Positions 7,056-10,314 of a DNA stretch of 10,314 bases are shown here, piece by piece. The notes under the pieces are model-generated. The model searched no databases. It was not told the origin of the DNA and saw only the letters and a program-made list of their open reading frames with translations. Position numbers and translations under genes: made by a program. How positions within the stretch are numbered: the first letter of the stretch is position 1; every line of letters starts with the position of its first letter. The DNA comes from Deltaproteobacteria bacterium (GTDB lineage Bacteria > Desulfobacterota > Desulfarculia > Adiutricales > Adiutricaceae), in assembly GCA_031257955.1 (NCBI GenBank), contig JAIRNQ010000313.1, forward strand, positions 1 through 10,314, written 5' to 3'.

Positions 7056-7180
7056 AGGTAATTGGAAATTTAATTCCTAAAAATATCTTTCAACATTTTC
7101 AAACAGGCGCCGTGGGTAAACCTTAAGCGTCCTAAATCACCCTGGCCGCGGCCGGGCAAGTTTGAGCAAGGAAAAATACG

Positions 7181-8212
7181 ATGAAAAACAAGATCTTGAT
7201 TTTGGCTCTTTTGGCAGCGGCCCTTTGCCTGCCGGCTCAGGCCAGGGCGCAAATGTACGGTGAAACGCTGCACATAAGCCTTATGGGCGGCTATATTTTC
7301 CCCAACAGCGGGATCGCCATGGAAGGCGGCGGCGTTTATGGCATAGGTTTGGGCTACAACTTCGACCAGAACTGGGGCATTGAAGCCTTTGGGCACTTCG
7401 CCCCCCACCTCGGAGACGATGGGCTTCTCCCCGGTTTCGTTGGCCCTCTCAGGTCGTTTAATAACGACGTGACCCTGGCCCGCTTGAACGCCCTGTATCA
7501 CTTCGACACGGGCACCAAGTTCACCCCTTACATCACTATGGGTCTCGGCGGTCAGTGGATTGCCCGCGATAGGCCCGGCTATAGAAACTACTCTTCCTTC
7601 GCCCTCAACGCCGGTATAGGTTTCAAGCTCTTCTTTAACGAAGTCATCGCCTTGAGGGTTGAGTTGAACGATTCCTATGGCTTCGCTTCGAGCCAGGGCT
7701 CGCACTTCAACGCCCCGACCATCACCGCCGGTTTGACCTTCCAGGTTGGCGCCAATCCCGTCTGCCGCGATGAAGACGGCGATGGCGTTTGCGATCCCTA
7801 TGACAAGTGCCCCGGAACCCCCGCTGGTTACAGGGTTGACGCTGATGGCTGCCCGATAACGGTCACCATCCGCATGGATATCAAGTTTGACTTCGACAAG
7901 GCCATCGTCAAGAAGGCTTATCTGCCCGAAGTTAAGAAAGTCGCCGACTTCCTGAACGCCCACCCCGGCTCCACCGCCGTGGTTGAGGGCCACACCGACA
8001 GCATCGGCACCGACGATTACAACCAGAGGCTGTCCGAGCGCCGCGCCGCGGCCGTTAGGAACGTGCTGGTCTCCAGCTTCGGCGTTTCCGCCAGCAAGGT
8101 TACCTCGGTTGGCTACGGCGAGAGCAGGCCGATCGCCACCAACGACACCTCCGCCGGCCGGGCCGAGAACCGCCGCGTGGTTGGCGTCTTCACCGGAACC
8201 GACGTCCAGTAA
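7181..8212 (+). CDS. OmpA-family outer-membrane protein
   Basis: Predicted to sit in the outer membrane and bind peptidoglycan, linking the two layers. The 343-residue product opens with a signal peptide (MKNKILILALLAAALCLPAQ, cleavage probably after ARA near residue 23). An N-terminal beta-barrel region (about 25-190) of alternating aromatic strands follows. Next is a calcium-binding thrombospondin-3-type linker, CRDEDGDGVCDPYDKCPGT (195-213), with the typical VDADGCP ending. The C-terminal OmpA-like domain (about 228-338) contains EGHTDSIGTDDYNQRLSERR. Asp273 and Arg288 occupy the diaminopimelate-binding positions, with the same 15-residue spacing as Asp271 and Arg286 of Acinetobacter OmpA. 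Length is typical. ATG 7181 is supported by an AGGA nine bases upstream and by the signal peptide. The gene has its own promoter candidate and a strong terminator, so it is probably monocistronic. I leave the symbol blank because many paralogues share this architecture. Confidence 0.95.
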   Translation: MKNKILILALLAAALCLPAQARAQMYGETLHISLMGGYIFPNSGIAMEGGGVYGIGLGYNFDQNWGIEAFGHFAPHLGDDGLLPGFVGPLRSFNNDVTLARLNALYHFDTGTKFTPYITMGLGGQWIARDRPGYRNYSSFALNAGIGFKLFFNEVIALRVELNDSYGFASSQGSHFNAPTITAGLTFQVGANPVCRDEDGDGVCDPYDKCPGTPAGYRVDADGCPITVTIRMDIKFDFDKAIVKKAYLPEVKKVADFLNAHPGSTAVVEGHTDSIGTDDYNQRLSERRAAAVRNVLVSSFGVSASKVTSVGYGESRPIATNDTSAGRAENRRVVGVFTGTDVQ

Positions 8213-8269
8213 GCCCCAAACAGTCTCCCCAAAGGGCCCTTCCATGGTGCCCCAAGGGTGACTCCCATG

Positions 8270-8302
8270 AACCCAGGGCCCGTCAGGGCCCTGGGTTTTT
8301 TT
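8270..8302 (+). terminator. Strong intrinsic terminator of the OmpA-family gene
   Basis: A perfect 12-bp stem (8270-8281 with 8286-8297, core CCCAGGGCCC) closes a GTCA tetraloop and runs directly into a stretch of seven T (8296-8302). It lies 57 bases after the stop codon and should separate this gene from lgt. Confidence 0.95.
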
Positions 8303-8345
8303 AGGCGCCTAGTCCCACGGATAAGCTGGACAGAGACGGGGTTTT

Positions 8346-8377
8346 TTGACCCCATAGGCCCAACGTGATAATATAAT
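8346..8377 (+). promoter_or_regulatory. Candidate promoter of lgt
   Basis: TTGACC (8346-8351) is followed by the AT-rich block GATAATATAAT (8367-8377). TAATAT (8369-8374) is at the ideal 17-base spacing, the better TATAAT (8372-8377) is at 20, and GATAAT (8367-8372) at 15. A small inverted repeat GGGGT/ACCCC (8338-8342 with 8349-8353) overlaps the -35 box and could be an operator. The leader would be about 155 bases. Confidence 0.5.
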
Positions 8378-8392
8378 AGGGACAACGGTCTC

Positions 8393-8409
8393 ACCGGCTC
8401 AAGGCCGGT
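8393..8409 (+). other. Hairpin and direct repeat in the lgt leader
   Basis: ACCGGC (8393-8398) and GCCGGT (8404-8409) form a perfect 6-bp stem with loop TCAAG. A second TCAAGGCCGG copy (8410-8419) directly follows the first (8399-8408), so two alternative pairings with the upstream ACCGGC are possible. Further on, an exact 12-bp palindrome ATTTAATTAAAT lies at 8453-8464. Confidence 0.45.
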
Positions 8410-8479
8410 TCAAGGCCGGCGAGTCGTTGCGGGTCTTACCGCTTAAAACCTTATTTAATTAAATATATCCAAACTTTTT

Positions 8480-8517
8480 CCCGGCCCCATAAGGCCCCTG
8501 GGGCGGGGAGATTTTTT
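8480..8517 (+). promoter_or_regulatory. Terminator-like structure just before lgt, possible attenuator
   Basis: CCCGGCCCC (8480-8488) pairs with GGGGCGGGG (8500-8508), 8 of 9 positions, around an 11-base loop. Six T (8512-8517) follow three bases later. The loop holds another CCCC (8495-8498) that could compete for the same GGGG. The T-run ends 22 bases before the lgt ATG, so the structure lies in the leader. Premature termination or antitermination is inferred. Confidence 0.4.
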
Positions 8518-8539
8518 GGGCGGAAATAGTCGAGGGGAC

Positions 8540-9619
8540 ATGGATATCGTCTGGGACATCGACCCGGTTTTCTTTTACATTCCGGGAACGGAGCTGGCCG
8601 TTCGCTACTACGGCCTCATCTTTGCCCTGGTCTTCCTGGCCGGCTTTCTTTTGTTTTACCGCCAAACCCTAAGAGGCGGCGGTACCCCCGACGACGCCTT
8701 TGACATAATCCTTCCCGGTTTCATTGGCCTTCTCTTGGGTGCCCGCCTAGGACACGTGCTGTTCTATAATTTCGACCGTTTCCTGAGCGAGCCGGCCTGG
8801 GTCTTCCGGATCTGGGAAGGGGGCTTGGCTAGCCACGGCGCGACCTTGGGCCTTACCGCCGCCCTCATTTACTACGCCTATCGCCATAAGCTCCCAATAC
8901 TCACGGTCACTGACCGCTTCGCCTTTTCGGCGGCCCTGGGGGCGTCCTTAATCCGCCTGGGCAATTTTTTTAATTCCGAGATTGTCGGCCGAGTGACCGA
9001 CGGACCCTTCGGAGTCAAGTTTCCCTACTATGACCAAAGCCCCGTAGCCCTTTGCCCGGCCCGCTATCCCAGCCAGCTGGTCGAGTTCGCCATGGGCGGC
9101 TTTATCTTCGCCATTCTCCTTTGGGCCGACCGCCGCCTGGGCGGCCAAAAGCGTCCCCGGGGCGTCCTTTCGGGCCTTTTTTTAACGCTTTATTTTTTGG
9201 GGCGGTTTTTGGTCGAGTTCATCAAGGAACGGCAAGGTCCCAATGACGATTTTTGGCTCTCCCGGGGTCAGCTCCTCTCGCTCCCGGCTTTGGCCTTTGG
9301 AATAATATTGCTTTGGCGTTGCCTGGCCCGACCGACTTACGAACGTAAGCCCAAAATGGCCAAGTCCAAATCCGGTGCCCCGACGGGGAAGCCAGAGAAG
9401 ACTTCTGGGAAGACTTTGGGTAAGCAAGCCCAACCGGCGCCGTCGGTGGGTCCGGCTCTGGGCCCGATCGTGGGCCCGGCGGTGGCCCCGCCGGTGGCTT
9501 TTGGCGGAGCGGCCAAGTCCCCGAGTAAAAAGGGCCACCACCATAGCGGCCATGGCGGGCAAGGCGGCCAGGGCGGGCAAGGAAAACCGCGGCGGGGCAA
9601 AGGCCGGGGTAAGAAATAG
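8540..9619 (+). CDS. lgt: Prolipoprotein diacylglyceryl transferase
   Basis: Lgt moves diacylglycerol from phosphatidylglycerol to the lipobox cysteine of prolipoproteins in the inner membrane, the first step of lipoprotein maturation. The product is 359 residues from ATG 8540. Visible landmarks are RYYG with Tyr24, EGGLASHGATLG with His100 (E. coli His103), and the signature RLGNFFNSEIVGR with Arg139, Asn142, Glu147 and Gly150. These match E. coli Arg143, Asn146, Glu151 and Gly154. PSQLVEF and FLVEFIKERQ follow, amid about seven hydrophobic segments. I prefer ATG 8540 over an in-frame TTG at 8516: GAGGGG lies just upstream of it, and the N-terminus then begins MDIVWDIDPVFF, as expected for the family. 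From about residue 264 onward the protein departs from the family: a roughly 90-residue tail rich in Lys, Pro, Gly, with HHHSGHGG and repeated GGQ. The stop codon directly abuts the next start, suggesting co-transcription. Confidence 0.95.
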   Translation: MDIVWDIDPVFFYIPGTELAVRYYGLIFALVFLAGFLLFYRQTLRGGGTPDDAFDIILPGFIGLLLGARLGHVLFYNFDRFLSEPAWVFRIWEGGLASHGATLGLTAALIYYAYRHKLPILTVTDRFAFSAALGASLIRLGNFFNSEIVGRVTDGPFGVKFPYYDQSPVALCPARYPSQLVEFAMGGFIFAILLWADRRLGGQKRPRGVLSGLFLTLYFLGRFLVEFIKERQGPNDDFWLSRGQLLSLPALAFGIILLWRCLARPTYERKPKMAKSKSGAPTGKPEKTSGKTLGKQAQPAPSVGPALGPIVGPAVAPPVAFGGAAKSPSKKGHHHSGHGGQGGQGGQGKPRRGKGRGKK

Positions 9620-10314
9620 ATGCCGTTAGTCTGGCCCCACAAACTCCCGGCCATGTTCTGGGCCTTCATCGTCCGCGACAGCGTTCGCATTTACCGTGTC
9701 ATACCGGCCCAACTTAAGTTTTCTTACTGGTATGTGTTTTTCCTCCAAATCTCCACCGCTTTGACCGAAACCCTGACCCTTATAGTTCTTTCGCTTTTCG
9801 CCATCAGCGTGGCCTCGCCCGAGGCGGCCATGAACCATTTTTTGATCCGCCCCCTTTTGGATCTCTTTCCCTCCATCGCCGAACACGTCTCCACCCCGCG
9901 GCGGATGGTCGGCTTCACCAGCGCTTTCATGATTGTTTTCGTGCTGTTTAAATGCGCCTTGGCCACTTACACCAGTTACGCGACCTCCTATTTTTCCGAG
10001 CGGGTGGGCAACTACGCGGCTGAAGCGACCATAGATAAGTACGTCAGTAAACCTTTCTATTGGCACATGTCAGCCGAAAGTGGGAAAGTCATCCACCAAA
10101 TACTGCAGCGGAGCCAGCTATCCTACCTGACCGTTCATCTGCTTTCGCTTTACACCAACATAATCTGTAGCCTCTTTCTCTTCACTAGCCTATTTATCGC
10201 CCAACCCAAGCTAACTTTTGTCATCATTGCCTGTTTTTCCGGTGCCAGTCTGCTTCTTTATACCTCGATTAAAAAATACCTGGACAAGGCCGGCAAAATC
10301 AACGCCTCTGCCGT
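9620..10314 (+). CDS. ABC exporter, transmembrane domain (C-terminal part beyond window)
   Basis: Seen: an open frame from ATG 9620 with no stop to the window edge (231 codons visible). The protein has an amphipathic N-terminus and hydrophobic segments at about 37-64, 97-122, 165-192 and 194-215. Between the second and third lies YFSERVGNYAAEATIDKYVS followed by a PFYWHMSAESGKVIHQILQR-type stretch. This has the form of the intracellular coupling-helix region of type I ABC exporters, where a short helix is followed by a Gly and a conserved hydrophobic-polar pattern. The overall pattern recalls PglK-like lipid-linked oligosaccharide flippases, but this comparison is from memory and weak. The ATPase domain (Walker A, signature, Walker B) should follow outside the window. 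The ATG begins on the base after the lgt TAG stop, so translation is probably coupled; no strong separate ribosome-binding site is visible, only GGGGTAAG within the end of lgt. Third codon positions look less GC-rich than in lgt. The substrate is unknown. Confidence 0.75.
   Translation, partial: MPLVWPHKLPAMFWAFIVRDSVRIYRVIPAQLKFSYWYVFFLQISTALTETLTLIVLSLFAISVASPEAAMNHFLIRPLLDLFPSIAEHVSTPRRMVGFTSAFMIVFVLFKCALATYTSYATSYFSERVGNYAAEATIDKYVSKPFYWHMSAESGKVIHQILQRSQLSYLTVHLLSLYTNIICSLFLFTSLFIAQPKLTFVIIACFSGASLLLYTSIKKYLDKAGKINASA

Larger units (their letters stand above)
5541..7180. other. 1.6-kb non-coding region between lnt and the OmpA-family gene
   Basis: No convincing gene on either strand. 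From left to right it holds hairpins near the lnt end, an AT-rich tandem array (5878-6217, with decayed units back to about 5712 and on to about 6257), a GC-rich purine-skewed island (about 6330-6510), a small palindrome AGAATTAAAATTCT (6511-6524), and a mixed stretch (6525-6970). That stretch includes a 7-bp hairpin GAACAAA/TTTGTTC (6792-6798 with 6807-6813). Last come the T-rich promoter region and leader of the OmpA-family gene. No tRNA, rRNA, tmRNA, SRP RNA or RNase P RNA hallmark was recognised. Confidence 0.7.

Noticed and set aside
7070..8245. 391-codon open frame on the minus strand across the OmpA-family gene
   Set aside because: It is the antisense shadow of a clearly identified gene with signal peptide and OmpA domain. 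Its translation is low-complexity Gly/Val/Ala and resembles no family.
8516..8539. TTG at 8516 as the start of lgt
   Set aside because: The extra eight residues have no family support, TTG lies within a T-run of a hairpin, and the GAGGGG site just before ATG 8540 fits much better.

Overview
The window reads as a stretch of chromosome from a Gram-negative bacterium. It carries an OmpA-type outer-membrane protein and two of the three enzymes of lipoprotein maturation (Lgt and Lnt). Coding regions are GC-rich, while several intergenic stretches are strikingly AT-rich. An OleA-type condensing enzyme beside ordinary housekeeping genes would fit a deltaproteobacterium (Desulfobacterota), but that placement is inference; nothing here is diagnostic of a taxon.

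Layout. Positions 1-233 (minus) hold the N-terminal part of an unrecognised protein that runs off the left edge. An AT-rich gap with two hairpins follows. Pyruvate kinase (pyk, minus, 680-2116) comes next. From 2543 the genes point right: an OleA-like thiolase-superfamily enzyme (2543-3571) and apolipoprotein N-acyltransferase (lnt, 3660-5540), which carries an unusual Gln/Ala repeat insert. The gap 5541-7180 (1640 bases) has no convincing gene. It holds a tandem array of about eight imperfect 42-44 bp units (5878-6217) with decayed units on both sides, then a GC-rich purine-skewed island, then the probable promoter of an OmpA-family gene (7181-8212), which ends in a near-perfect intrinsic terminator. 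A short leader with a promoter and several hairpins precedes lgt (prolipoprotein diacylglyceryl transferase, best start 8540). The stop codon of lgt directly abuts the start of an ABC-exporter membrane domain (9620 onward, cut by the window end).

Theme. Lgt attaches diacylglycerol to prolipoproteins and Lnt N-acylates the mature lipoprotein. OmpA-type proteins tie the outer membrane to peptidoglycan. OleA joins two fatty acyl-CoA chains head to head, and the truncated ABC exporter could be a lipid or glycolipid flippase. The region is therefore rich in envelope and lipid functions, with pyk the metabolic exception. It is not one operon: the orientations, the long gap and the strong terminator split it into at least four transcription units.

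No clearly new multi-gene system is visible. The least explained elements are the 42-bp array, the in-frame repeat insert of Lnt, the basic Gly/His tail of Lgt and the terminator-like structure in the lgt leader.
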